NCBI GenBank assembly: GCA_015178975.1
Contig: WHVD01000017.1
Coordinates: 558,001-622,000, forward strand
Reading direction: 5' to 3'
DNA length: 64,000 nt
From: Hysterangium stoloniferum
Taxonomy: Eukaryota; Basidiomycota; Agaricomycetes; Hysterangiales; Hysterangiaceae
Both the position numbers and the translations under genes were made by a program. Numbering within the stretch: position 1 is the first letter of the stretch; every line of letters starts with the position of its first letter. Below the pieces are notes generated by a model, which saw only the letters and a program-made list of their open reading frames with translations, was not told where the DNA came from and did not search any database. This document shows positions 17,601-28,104 of the stretch, piece after piece.

Positions 17601-17742
17601 CCGATGTCTGTTAGACGTGTGAATGCATTATATGTCTGGAGTGACAGGAAAGTTTGGGGATTGTCACCAGATCGGTGAAAGTGAGGAGAAGAAAAACAGG
17701 GCCATGTCGAAGGTCCCATGACAACTTGCCAAACACCCAACA
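14666..17742. other. Intergenic, no convincing gene
   Basis: CpG content is higher than in the flanking transposon tracts, yet no frame exceeds about 110 codons and I see no family motif. About 42 bp at 14,682-14,724 recurs inverted at 17,050-17,092 (centred on tgacaagcctttgttcatat). The sequence at about 16,980-17,030 is the uninterrupted counterpart of the site where the solo LTR sits at 4544. It may be relics of genes or elements decayed past recognition. Confidence 0.4.
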
Positions 17743-17870
17743 TGTTAAAAGTGTAGATAATGAATGGCCAGACTGGGGATTGAACCCAGGGCTTCTGCAT
17801 ATATAGCAGGGGTGTTAACCATTACACCACCTGACCCTGGGAAGCACTGCTAGCATTACTCAAACTAACA
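17743..17870 (-). repeat. LTR of the tRNA-bearing TRIM (left in window)
   Basis: 128 bp, beginning tgttaaaagtg on the plus strand and ending actaaca. It differs from 18,026-18,153 at one position that I can see, in the T-stem of the tRNA-like unit. Confidence 0.9.
17765..17836 (-). tRNA. tRNA-like sequence inside an LTR
   Basis: On the minus strand this folds as a tRNA: acceptor GGTCAGG/TCTGGCC (7 bp with two G-T pairs), D arm with A-box TGGTGTAATGG, T arm CTGGG-TTCAATC-CCCAG with B-box GGTTCAATCC, discriminator A. The anticodon arm is CCTGC-TATATAT-GCAGA. The loop would give anticodon UAU, but position 33 is A, not the invariant U, so decoding is doubtful. A TTTT Pol III stop lies about 17 nt downstream, still within the LTR. 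The body resembles Gln/Glu-type tRNAs. Its likely role is as an LTR-internal Pol III promoter. Confidence 0.65.
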
Positions 17871-18025
17871 CACTCCCTTAATGCTAGCACTCAACTATAC
17901 TATAAGCAGATATAGGTCCTCTCTGGCTCTTTTGTCCAGACTTGTCCACTATACCACACACAAATATAGCTGTTCACTCTACACACAGGAACCATGCCCT
18001 ATAGCACACAGCGGGGCCCATAACC

Positions 18026-18153
18026 TGTTAAAAGTGTAGATAATGAATGGCCAGACTGGGGATTGAATCCAGGGCTTCTGCATATATAGCAGGGGTGTTA
18101 ACCATTACACCACCTGACCCTGGGAAGCACTGCTAGCATTACTCAAACTAACA
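18026..18153 (-). repeat. LTR of the tRNA-bearing TRIM (right in window)
   Basis: 128 bp, matching 17,743-17,870. It is followed by the target duplication CAACA. Confidence 0.9.
18048..18119 (-). tRNA. tRNA-like sequence inside the second LTR
   Basis: Same 72-nt unit as 17,765-17,836 with one change (GGGTTC to GGATTC), which breaks the last T-stem pair and alters the B box. The difference between the two LTRs suggests slight decay since insertion. Confidence 0.6.
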
Positions 18154-21100
18154 CAACATTGCTATCTGATAATTGTGACTATGTTGGAGAGCCTGGTACC
18201 AACATATTAAAGAGCCTCAGACTGATGGAAAAGAGACGTTTTAAATGCTGTACATAAGACTGCGGCCTCCATTGGGATTTGTAAAATTGTTCGTAGTAGC
18301 TTCCATGGGACATAGTGGAGGCTGGGTGGTCAGACACTCTGGAAGGTGATGGCAGCCAAGGAAAAATAGCGTTGAGAATCTGGTTTCAAAAGTATAATGA
18401 AGATATGGACTCAACACACACCACTGGGCCCCTTACACTATACTTGTGGAGCCAATATTTCCGGAGTTACTTTAAATAACTTCATCATAAAATTGCTTAT
18501 ATAATTATTTAAGAGCAACTGTGGGCAGCCAGAATGTGTGAGGTAAATATTGTGAATTATAAACCTGGCACCCTAGTCTTACGCATTCACTATTGTTTGT
18601 GTTTGCCTTTTGTCTTCCCTTTCAGTTTCTAGTACCACATGAGCATGGTATATATACCCTGGGGAATTTTCCTTCTCTTTCCTTACCATATACTGTCTGT
18701 CATGTATATCATTCACAGTTCATTGAGCAATATACCATGGTCCTATCAAACTGTGTTGACTCAGACCAGTGAGCCTATTTGACAACAGGCTTCCACGAAT
18801 CCTCTTCCAGGCTGGGAGTGGCTCTGGGCTATGTAGTACAGCACCATGATGCTCATTATCACTGCACCTTCCTGGTGTCCTAAAGATAATAAGGGCATGT
18901 TTCATGGCAATATTATCTTGTATATAATATTGTCATCTATTTCCAAAACATCCTGAGTGGATCATAACTCCATTATGGCAAATTGTTAAGTGCCATGTCG
19001 GGAACTTATTCCAGAACTATCAGAAAGTCACTGGGAATTCAGGAACTATCGGATAGGGTCAGGATGTTGGCTTCAGCTTATGTGCTGCACCTCTATTCAA
19101 ATGCTCAAAGTCCTCAATTTCAGAGGAGAGACTTACAATGGAAGATACAGATATTCAGAGTTCTGAAGAGTTCCAAATATTGAGCGTACAGAAAGATGGA
19201 AGAGGGAATAAGAAACTAAGTCGATATCAGATCTAAAGTAAAGTACAAATTCGTGGAAACTAATATAAGTCTTCTCATTATTGTACTACAAACTAAGACC
19301 ATAATAAGACGGAAATAGGAGTATTTCTAAAATGGGAATACAATAAGACATATCGGGGAGATAATATTCCGAAATGGGAATATAGTAGACAAACAAATGA
19401 ATACTTGTCAACGGACAAATTACCAAATGTGGAACAAGGGAAGAATGGGGAAGATACGGTAACTATGATGTTCTGTAGCTGGAGGTCGGAAGTCAGATAT
19501 TGAAACATCCGGGAACGGGTCGTAACACAAATGTCTGATACTGAATGTATGGGTAGTTGTGATACAACACATCCATAGAGGTCCCCAGACATTCATTGAA
19601 TCTACTGAACCATAATCAGCATCCTTTATAAATAACAATGAAATTAATAATCAATACTTTCACTCTTTGTACCATCAGTTAACTCTTGAATAAACAACTC
19701 CATGATAACTCTTCAAGTGCAGAGGTGGGTATTTGATCCGCTGTAAAATGATTTATTGTTATTTCACTGGTAGGATGCCCATGACAACTGACGACTGAAG
19801 AAATACAGTAGGTTGGTCTGGGACATGCACCCCAAAAGTGTCATCAGTTGAATCACTGGACATTTGTCCTCACCACATGCAATATAGAGTGGTTGTACCA
19901 GATTGATGGTTAGCCCATCAGGTCATCTTTAGTGATGCATTTGCAGAGGTATATTACATAATTATTCACATTGATTCTTGAAAGAAAAAATGGCAACAAT
20001 CACATTGCAAGGCTTCTTCGGCTTCCTCAAGCACTCATTTCAACTAAGCCATCCCCAAACAATTCACAGTGTTGAATAGCAGCCTGTATCAAGTCATCCC
20101 AAGAAACACATTTGCAGATGGTTTGCCATTTCAGTGAATCTGTCAATATGATTATGATATTTCATCCATATACCTATGGTTGTACAAAAGCATCTCTTCA
20201 GGGAAGAAAAGGGCTGTTTTTGTATTTGCTGTAGATGGTGGCACTAGATTGATGATTGCAGTCACTAGGAGACAATCAGACCGTTGTTATCACCTATAAA
20301 TGATTAGACAGAGAAGCATCATGGGGGGGGGAATACCACCTGAAAACAGATCAGGTTTGACACACAAACATTAGAGCCTGGGATGCTCCCATCATGAAGT
20401 GTGCTCGGATGTCCACCTGCCCATGTCCTAGACTCAGATAGTCTCATCCTCATCACAGGCAACATTAATCACTGCCTTGGGTGAGAAATACCTCCAGAAA
20501 TACAATAAAACTTGTCACTGAATGCGTTGACTTCACATACTGCAGTTTCACTCTAGAACTTGATTTGTACAGCTTCAACAATGAGGTTAATGTTGGGAAC
20601 CTGGATAGTGCAGAAAATATTTCTGATTAATCAAATTAAAATCCCATTCACATCCTTGAATTTTCTAGAATTATAAAATGATATAGTATCTGTTAAATGA
20701 GCCACAATTGAGTTGAAATCTCTTGTCCTCCAGCTATACATACATATAGACTCTCTTTTTTCTCCACATCCTCAAAAGAAGCTAGATCACACACAACAAA
20801 ACAATCCCCAGTTATACATAAATATTCAAATGATGCTAATAGGTGCTTATGGCAAGTTCAACTCTCAAAGAGGTCCACTAAGGATCCCTTAAGTCTTTGG
20901 ATCTGAGAATTTTTTCAATGTATGTGACTTAGACTCCTTTGAGCATATTGAGAACATGGGGAGTTTTTTGTGATAATGTAATGGTCTATTGGAGGAGACT
21001 TTAGAAATGACATATCTGGAAAATGCAAAGTATATTTCTCATGTTCTTTTAAGATCAAGTTGCTACACTCAGATACTAATATTGATATTGCACCTAAAAA

Positions 21101-21390
21101 TACTCCCTACCTTGCTTATAAAATTTCATTATCTGAGGTACCTATCAAAAACATAATGAAATTCCTAAGAGAAACTATTTGTGACAAAATTATCTGACAT
21201 GATATAGATATCTCCCAAGATATACCCTATCTTACAACTAGAAAAGATGTTCTTAAACATACATATATTAAATCATGGAATAAAAGCAGAAAATATTATC
21301 AATGATAGAAAAAAGGTTGGAGATAATTGTATATCCTTCTTTAATGATGACCATTCATGCAAAATTTAAGTATACAATAAATTTGTACAA
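18154..21390. other. AT-rich, CpG-poor tract, no recognised gene
   Basis: Only short frames are present. About 18,565-18,660 resembles the LTR-like sequence at the palindrome centre (ccctagtcttacgcattc, then TATATA), so a degraded LTR lies here. From about 20,640 the sequence becomes strongly AT-rich and Lys/Asn-coding, leading into the frame at 21,391. Confidence 0.4.
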
Positions 21391-21747
21391 ATGCTAGAAA
21401 GCTGTGATATGATGACTACTCTAGGATCTGGAATCCACAATTTATATATTGATCCTACTGAGGCAATGTCACAATCACTAGAAAGATTAAAGAATGTGGG
21501 AATGACAAAGATTGAAGTTAAGTTTTATAGTAAAAAAGTATTTTCAAAATCATGGTATATAGACAACTTTATCAGTATTAGAAACAATTTTAATGGATGT
21601 AGATTCCATAAAAGTTCTTTTGAAGAGCAGTGGAAAGTACTTGTGGATAACATCTATTCTAAATCAACAATAATGGTTTACTTAAAAGATAGAAAATTCT
21701 TTGTATATTGTCATTGGTGGAACTCCTTGACAGGAAATATTCAATGA
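21391..21747 (+). CDS. Uncharacterised AT-rich ORF, 118 aa, probably a fragment
   Basis: The protein is rich in Lys, Ser, Phe and Asn, with KVFSKSWYIDNFISIRNNF in the middle and a Trp/Tyr-rich end (YCHWWNSLTGN). I do not recognise the family. It has no introns, and codon use (A/T-ending) is unlike the DUF6535 and HNH genes. Sequence upstream at about 20,700-21,390 has similar composition but is broken by stops, so this may be the last readable part of a longer decayed gene of mobile or viral origin. Function unknown. Confidence 0.3.
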   Translation: MLESCDMMTTLGSGIHNLYIDPTEAMSQSLERLKNVGMTKIEVKFYSKKVFSKSWYIDNFISIRNNFNGCRFHKSSFEEQWKVLVDNIYSKSTIMVYLKDRKFFVYCHWWNSLTGNIQ

Positions 21748-21839
21748 GACTTCCAAAAAAAATGTAAATAAGGAAAATATAATTCAATTACTCTCTAATT
21801 ATAGTTTTAATAGAAATACTTTTAAATCTATTAAGGTGT

Positions 21840-22290
21840 TAGGACTGGAAAACCTGCTGGGCTCCAGACCCCATCCTATATGCACCCAACTCTTTATACC
21901 CACCAGGTCCAAGTTCACAACTGGACAGCCTGCTGGGACCTGGATGTCAAACCTGTCTATGCCTGGCCCTCTGTGTCTCATGCACCAGTCATTGTAATAC
22001 CCGCCAGGACCTGCACATGTCAACCTGTCTATATCCAACTCTGTCCCAAGTACCAGTTCACTGGACTCCACCTGGACAACCCATCAACTCTCTAACTGAG
22101 CTCCATTCCTGTTATAGTCAAATGACCTGTCATGTTTCACACCCCACTCCCATTCTATTCCATCCCTAACACCTAGTTTGGTGTTTACTCATCTCATTTC
22201 ATGATTACTTGTTTCAGTCTTCATTATTACCAGATTTGGGATTGCATACATTCCACAGTCTATATAGACTAGCTAATGTTGTACATACAG
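21840..22290. repeat. Dispersed repeat, copy 1 (partner at about 36,100-36,560)
   Basis: Shares long stretches with 36,100-36,560, such as gtcaaatgacctgt, cacctagtttggt, tcattattaccagatttgg versus tcattattatgagatttgg, and agtctatatag. Both copies are CpG-poor and non-coding. They are probably LTR-derived, but the ends are not defined. Confidence 0.6.
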
Positions 22291-22329
22291 TGTCATATGC
22301 GCGCACAGGTGTGAGAGCATTATGTCATC

Positions 22330-22715
22330 ATATATGCTACTACAGCAAAAACCGGAAACTCCCTGGAATATTCCAGTGGCTTCCAATGCTGACCTAAAGC
22401 CAGCTTCTTTCAACACATTCCTAACCGTCTGAGGAGTGACAGAGGTAGATATGATGGAATTTATGAATTGGGTGGCTTGGACAGCATTGTCAAGCTTCCC
22501 AGAGCTGATTTAATAGATAATTGACTGTTTATCATAAGGGAAAGCTTGGAAGGATGGCCACCAGGATAATTTTCCTTATCCCCCTCTACCTCCTTACTGA
22601 TCCTGCCAATAATACCCTTCCCCAGGCCAGTCCTAGCTTGAATTTGACAATGGGAATATCCCTCATTGAGGAGAGAAACAACAGAAGAATGCTTTTCAGC
22701 AGAGATGGATTTCAT
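22330..22715 (-). pseudogene. Tc1/mariner transposase N-terminal relic
   Basis: The minus-strand ORF from 22,715 reads MKSISAEKHSSVVSLLNEGY and continues with a helix-turn-helix (SHCQIQARTGLGKGIIGRI) and the linker GGHPSKLS typical of Tc1 DNA-binding domains. After a frameshift the next part (AVQATQFINSIISTSVTPQT) continues to about 22,330, ending in VLKEAGF. The catalytic DDE part is missing. Tc1 transposases cut and paste DNA at TA targets; this one is inactive. Confidence 0.75.
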
Positions 22716-22859
22716 AGTGGTGGTAAGAAGTCAAGGAGATGAATGAACAAAGTTCAACATGCCAAATTGATACAAATAAGGTCACATGACATGTTGATGA
22801 TTCACATGACCCACTCCTATCTTATACTGGTGTGTAACATTGAAAATCAGAGAAAATAA

Positions 22860-23078
22860 CAGAGGGTCAAAAAACTGCCCCCAATGAGTGATTATTTTGT
22901 TTGATTTATTGAGCAATGACCTTTGATTGGAATTACATGATTTCTTAAGTTGGTAGATAGCCAACATGTTCTAGTATATCATGTGAATTCTTCAGAATTT
23001 TTGCTGATGTCATTCCTTCACACAATATCAATCTTTCTAAAATGCATAAACATTGGGGCAGTTTTTTGACCCACTGTA
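22860..23078. mobile_element. Tc1/mariner-type terminal repeats, MITE-like
   Basis: About 219 bp bounded by inverted repeats: CAGAGGGTCAAAAAACTGCC on the left, and on the right (23,051-23,078) the complement of TACAGTGGGTCAAAAAACTG. No coding potential. It sits just upstream of the transposase relic at 22,330-22,715. It may therefore be either a separate MITE or the 5' end of that element with an internal copy of the terminal repeat. Confidence 0.6.
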
Positions 23079-23105
23079 TGTACTAATAGTAGATAGAATA
23101 TTGTA

Positions 23106-23244
23106 GAATATTCTATAAGATTCCAGAATGTTCTATTACGCTAAGAACATTCTATAGTGTCTTAGAAGTAGTTAGAACCTTCCACAATGCTCTAGAAAAT
23201 TCTAGAAAATCCTAAATGACATCATTCAATCTTCTAGAATCTTC
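23106..23244. promoter_or_regulatory. Cluster of heat-shock elements upstream of a TATA box
   Basis: Heat-shock factor sites are inverted GAA/TTC triplets spaced by two bases. Exact matches occur at 23,106-23,113 (GAAtaTTC), 23,121-23,133 (TTCcaGAAtgTTC), 23,145-23,152 (GAAcaTTC), 23,175-23,182 (GAAccTTC), 23,200-23,207 (TTCtaGAA) and 23,232-23,244 (TTCtaGAAtcTTC). A TATA box (TATATAAG) follows at 23,266-23,273. No gene is evident directly downstream. The tandem repeats at 23,358-23,724 suggest an LTR promoter. Confidence 0.6.
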
Positions 23245-23265
23245 TAAATGTCTCAGACCAAAATG

Positions 23266-23273
23266 TATATAAG
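23266..23273 (+). promoter_or_regulatory. TATA box (TATATAAG)
   Basis: Perfect TATATAAG 22 bp after the last heat-shock element. It supports plus-strand transcription from about 23,300. Confidence 0.5.
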
Positions 23274-23357
23274 GAGCTCAGCTCCAGCCTTGAAAAACAT
23301 ATCATCTTTACTACACTTTATCAGCCACATCAGTGTGCCACTGCAGCAAGCAGTTAT

Positions 23358-23724
23358 TCCACCCCTAGTTGGGCTGTTGGATAAATACATACAAACACTT
23401 AGTCACCTCTAGTTGAGCTGCTGACCTAAGTTAACTCAGGATCCCTTTGTCACCTCTAGTTGAGCTTCTGACAATAGTCCTACCCCCTGGTCACTCTTCT
23501 GACCAATCAGGATTCTCTGCCACCTCTTGTTGAGCTTCTGGTATTAATCCTTTATACTATAATCACCTCTTAATTGAGTACTGATTATTAGTTTTCTTTA
23601 CATTGTTATTTGTAATCTAAAACTTCAGTCACCTCTAGTTGAGTAATTTGACTGTTAATTACATTGCAAATAATCCCTCTACATTGTTATTTGTACTCTA
23701 AGACTTCAGTCACCTCTAGTTGAG
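23358..23724 (+). repeat. Seven degenerate repeats of a CACCTCTAGTTGAG motif
   Basis: Copies start at about 23,358, 23,404, 23,451, 23,521, 23,564, 23,630 and 23,711, spaced 43-81 bp, each followed by ctgac or a similar pyrimidine-rich stretch. The two last copies share longer flanks (agacttcagt...taatttgactgtt). The array lies in the region expected to be transcribed from the TATA box. It is probably the R/U5 part of a retroelement LTR. Confidence 0.55.
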
Positions 23725-24626
23725 TAATTTGACTGTTTATTACATTGCAAATAATCCCTGTTCCATTGCTCATTTATTGTGAATCAGTAAAGCATACTCA
23801 TATAATATCTAAAGTGTTTGAGCATCAATAAATACTGAGAATATCCTTGCAAGATCCTAAGACTGCATTAAGATCCTGATAAGTTAGTATCACAGTAGAC
23901 CCTGTAGGTTAGTGTAAATAAAGCATATATTAGCCAAATAAGTGTTTTATTCCATATCTAATCTTTTGACCTGTTTATAAATATTTTTGCTGTTTGATAA
24001 ATAATATAATATGTATATATATAAACTAGCTAGTATTGAAGTTAAGTCTAGCTTCGGAATCAGTAAATTGTTATTCTTATTTTAATAGTTGTCGTCACAG
24101 AAAAAGAACAAGCTTGCACAAGCAGCTCTCAAAACCTTCTTTGCAAAGTAGGGTGCATATATTCAAGTAAACTCTTGACTTCAGGGGTTCTAAGTCTATT
24201 TAGGCTGCCACTGATTAATATCAAATACTTAAATTATTTTACCTTGCAGTGAATTGAGTATTTGCACATTTTGATAGAGCATTGGACTCCTTTTTCAGAA
24301 AATAGTATTAAAATAAGGCTAATACATCACAATGACTTGACAGGGGCATAAATGGGGTTTGATCACTGTGAAGGTATACATCAGTGTCCATGTGCCAACA
24401 GTTGCCAATACGATGAGGTGGCTAATAACTTGAAATGCAGGCAGACAATAGTATCATCGGGGACTGTCGGGTTATGACAGGGTTGTGATACAGTCTTAAC
24501 ATGGGCCCAGAAACCTCAATCCTCAGCAGAAAAGGAATTGATGCAGTCTGTGAGCATGACGAATACCCATTTTATAGAAAGCATCTCTAAACTGGAAGTG
24601 GACCACATCTCTAACCCTGAATCACA

Positions 24627-25678
24627 ATGGCAGACGACTTTGACCCTGCAGGCCCAAAGACTTCAGAAGTCCCTTCTTTGGAAAAATGTTCCTCAGAGGA
24701 GCTAGACAAGCTAGTCAACCTATGACCTGATGTACCTCCAGAAATTATGCCTCATCTTAGCTCAATATTGACTAAGAACATATACATAAGCATTCGGAGT
24801 TGACAGGAGACTAAGTCAAGTGGACAGCAAGGCTACCCAGATCACCACTGTGAAGAGTCAAGTAAATTACCACTCAATGTGTGAGACAAATAGACTTATA
24901 ACAGTGCAATGATGGTATCAACTATTAGAATAGTAATAGCTAAGTAATATAATAGTCTGATAATCTAACACCATAGAACTAAGATTGACTCTCACAGTGC
25001 AATTGACAAGACAAGCAGTAAGAAAGGGGATTCACCTTAAGGTGCAATCAGACTGACAGTAGCCAGAATGGAGAAGAATTTAGAGGTGTGATCAGGGAAC
25101 TGCTTGTAGAGTTGTTTTGAGGGAAATGGCACTACTATGAGAAAGGAATGGAATGGCTTCAAGAGATGTATTATATTGCACAAAGTCTTAACTTTAGAGA
25201 CATGTTGAGTAGTAGCAGGCAAACTTCAACTGTTTCAGTGTGAAGTTTTGCTTACTGTCAAGATATAAAGAGTGGTGACACAGTTGTATTGAGACATGTG
25301 GCACACCTAAAGGAAATACTTCACACATGAGATGTTGACAATACTCAGATGCACCAACAAATCCTAGAACAGGAGCATGAAGCAGATGACCTAAGGGCTG
25401 AAATGAACAAGATGACACATAAACATCGCTGGTTGGTGGATGACCAAACCTTGGACCTTCAGGAATATGCACAACACAAGGATGCTGTGAAGACGGAATT
25501 AGAAGATGTGGTATGGGAAAAGACTGAAGCCAATGTAATGCTGGGATTGATGAAGAAGCAATTTGGAGTCTTGATTGTTGAGGTGGAGCATTTAAGAAGA
25601 CAAGTACACAACTTACAACAAGAAAACATGCTCATGATCCCTTGCTACCCAAATCCCAGAAAATTTAACATGCACTAG
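24627..25678 (+). pseudogene. Relic of a retroelement gag-like region
   Basis: A frame from 24,627 reads MADDFDPAGPKTSEVPSLEK and stops at a TGA after 33 residues. At 25,349-25,678 is a 109-codon frame rich in Glu, Gln, Leu and Lys (HEADDLRAEMNKMTHKHRW; VEVEHLRRQVHNLQQEN) that would form a coiled coil. Position downstream of the LTR-like promoter suggests the gag end of an LTR retrotransposon, but I see no protease, RT or integrase. The family is not identified. Confidence 0.35.
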
Positions 25679-26059
25679 ACTCCAAACAACAAGAATTGGA
25701 ACTAGTACATCTTTACTTCGCACTTTGGTCAGTAGGTATTCCTGTTCCTATTGCAGCTGAAGTGCAAAATTGGCGTAAAAGAACCAGGAGGCTTGATTTG
25801 ATGCCTGCGCCTAACCACATTTGGCTCCCTGACTTGTCTTGTCGACCATTTGCTTTTGTGACACATGCCATACACCGTTCCCAACCTAGCCCTGTCACAG
25901 CCATCACTAAACCAATACATTTCAAGATACCTTTGAAGAAAGAGACATCCATATTGGGTACTAGTACTTCAACTGCAAAAGCTACATGTATGGGACCACC
26001 ACCAGTTGCATCGCAGTACACCACCATCAAGGTCAATGTTTGCAATCCTCACTTCCCAT

Positions 26060-26331
26060 TGTAAGACTAGTATCTGCTGCAGGTGCAGACAGACACTAGA
26101 ATGAGTGATGAGGAATAAACCACTACTGTATTGAGGTCCACATGTACACAAGTACACAATATATACTAGTGGAGAACAATGGGATGTGAGCAACAACGGG
26201 ATGTAGACTACAATGGGATGTGGACTATGATAGGATGTGGACAACAATAGGATGTGGACAACAATAGGATGTGGACAACAATAGCACTAATTATTACCAA
26301 ATCACAGTGTAGGGAGTCTCACTCCCTTACA
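26060..26331 (+). repeat. Solo LTR (272 bp) with an expanded minisatellite
   Basis: Same family as 4544-4756: begins TGTAAGACTAG, ends CCTTACA, with 4-bp duplication CCAT (26,056-26,059 and 26,332-26,335). It is longer because the unit GGATGTGGACAACAATA is present more times (about 26,190-26,285) than in the other copy. Confidence 0.75.
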
Positions 26332-26681
26332 CCATTAGCTTAGTTCTGCACATAGATCATCATTGGTGGTGTCCTCCTCAGCTGCCAGCATGTTACAGAA
26401 GACAGCTAAAAGGAGAACAACCAATCTATCAAAACACCTGTTGCAAGTAGCAAGACCCTAGTTCCCACTTGATAATTCCTCTTGGAAACTTATTATTATA
26501 TCTGGTTAGGCTTTAGTTACTGGTATTACTTATTGACTCTTTTTGTCTCATTTTGTGTTGTTGGGTTACCATAATTTACTGTGCTAGTATATGTTGTTAT
26601 AAGGATAGAATACAAGGGGATTGGGGCACAGAATAGTGACCTTAGTGGATGAATAGACCACCACTCAGACACAGACACATA

Positions 26682-26842
26682 TGTTAGATTTAGTGACTCG
26701 GCACAGTAGTTACAGGTTGTGTACCATTGTGGGTCTGTAGTGTGCACTGGTGAAATTTGCATTCGCTTGTTCATGTCTGTGTCTGTGTCTGAGCTCTCAC
26801 ACTTCTTGTGTTTCACATCCACCTCCCTTCTTCATTTTAACA
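26682..26842 (+). repeat. 5' LTR of the Copia element
   Basis: 161 bp, starting TGTTAGATT, ending TTTTAACA. It contains a gtgtctgtgtctgtg microrepeat. Confidence 0.88.
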
Positions 26843-26948
26843 GGTTTTGGGCCCCGGCTCTTACTAAATAACACCAAATTTACCACCAAACTTCCTCTTG
26901 TTAGCCCTATCACTTCACCACCACCCATAGCATCACTCTACCAGCATC

Positions 26949-27855
26949 ATGTCTTTGCCCAACTTCCTCACTCCTATCATAGCCAAAGTTCCTCTCCTTA
27001 CAGAAGACAATTATTCCAAATGGAGCGATGCAATGTCTATGGTCTTTTTAGGTGCTGGTGATTTTTGAATTACAGATAATGAAGATACTGTGGCTTCCAC
27101 ATCCCCTACTTCTTCTGTGCAAACAGATAAGCAAATGGCAGCCATCATCTGGTCTACTATTAGTGATGAGTTGCAGTATTTGGTTATAGGGCAGACTTCA
27201 GGTTTAGCTGCTTGGAAAGCAGTGAGGGAACACTTCCAGAGGTCTACAATGGCTCGTCATTTCAAATGTCATGAGGATTTCTATCATATTGAGCATGATC
27301 CTTCTAAATCCATTGACATTTACATCCATGCTATTGAAAGTGCTTGCCAGAACCTCATATCTTTAGGTTGTGTTATTGATGATTGTCAAACATTGGATGT
27401 CCTCCTCATGAACATTCACCCTTCCTACCACACCATTCATACTTCCATTCTCACTGCCAAATTTGAACCCTCTCTTTCTGATACCAAAGGGATTCTCATT
27501 GGTTCAGCTTCCTCTGCCATTGCCATCAAATCTGAGCTGATCGATGTTGCATATGCAGCTGGTCCAAAGCATGGGAATGTTCGAAAACAATCTGGTCAGT
27601 TTTCTAGGTCAGACACTACTCCACCATCTATTTTAGAAGATGACAAAGGTTTTCATTGGTGTGATCCTACCAATGAGGGTCACTATCACCATTGTGGTCA
27701 CCCAGGTCATATTTCTGCATTTTGTGTCTACACCATGCTCCGAGAAGTCAGGGAATGGGTCATAAGTGGTCCTCTAAAGCCACCATATTTTGCCTCCTCC
27801 TCTACCAACACTGCTCAAACAGAACAAGTTTTATCTTTCACCATTGTTAATAAAT
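26949..27855 (+). pseudogene. Copia-type Gag (UBN2-like) with a premature stop
   Basis: The frame opens at 26,949 (MSLPNFLTPIIAKVPLLTED, typical of Copia Gag N-termini). It is broken by TGA at 27,066-27,068, where related proteins usually have Trp. It then stays open to the nested insertion. Gag features: AWKAVREHF and a helical core (residues about 80-200 after the stop), then a zinc-knuckle remnant YHHCGHPGHISAFC in which the first Cys is Tyr. The last codons are displaced by the element at 27,856, which supplies a new stop at about 27,875. Gag forms the retroelement particle and binds RNA; this copy is probably inactive. Confidence 0.8.
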
Positions 27856-28104
27856 TGTTAGAATTAAGCTTGTGAGAACAGAGAGCAATAAGGTTCCGTT
27901 TGTCTATTTGGCCGTAAGGCAAACGAATGGCTAGATACATGGACTCTAGGCTACTTATATGTATCTGTTAAAAAAAAGGAATACTAAAATAGAGAACAAA
28001 AGGGGAGAACAAAAGTGGAGAGACAAAAGGCTTGACAATGGTGCGTGCAAACCTTTGATTACATAAGCAGAATGAACACATAATCAGCTTGATAAATTCC
28101 AACA
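27856..28104 (-). repeat. LTR of the nested element (left)
   Basis: 249 bp, TGTTAGAATTAAGC to AATTCCAACA. Confidence 0.85.

Larger units (their letters stand above)
17743..18153 (-). mobile_element. 411-bp TRIM with a tRNA-like gene in each LTR
   Basis: Two 128-bp LTRs (17,743-17,870 and 18,026-18,153) are flanked by the 5-bp duplication CAACA (17,738-17,742 and 18,154-18,158). Read on the minus strand, the LTR is followed by GGTTATGGGCCCCG (18,012-18,025), the Copia-type primer site also seen in the TRIM at 10,444. A purine tract (aagggagtg) sits just before the other LTR. The interior is only 155 bp and non-coding. Each LTR carries a 72-nt tRNA-like sequence with A box, B box and a TTTT stop. 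The design parallels plant Cassandra TRIMs, whose LTRs carry 5S rRNA, but here a tRNA-like unit is present. Confidence 0.9.

Noticed and set aside
17765..18119. Two ordinary host tRNA genes in tandem
   Set aside because: Both lie at the same position inside identical 128-bp repeats with target duplications, primer site and purine tract, and have A at position 33. They are better read as parts of LTRs.
25696..26064. 122-codon plus-strand frame beside the solo LTR
   Set aside because: Overlapped by equally long minus frames, no family features, and its end runs into the LTR; probably a relic or chance.
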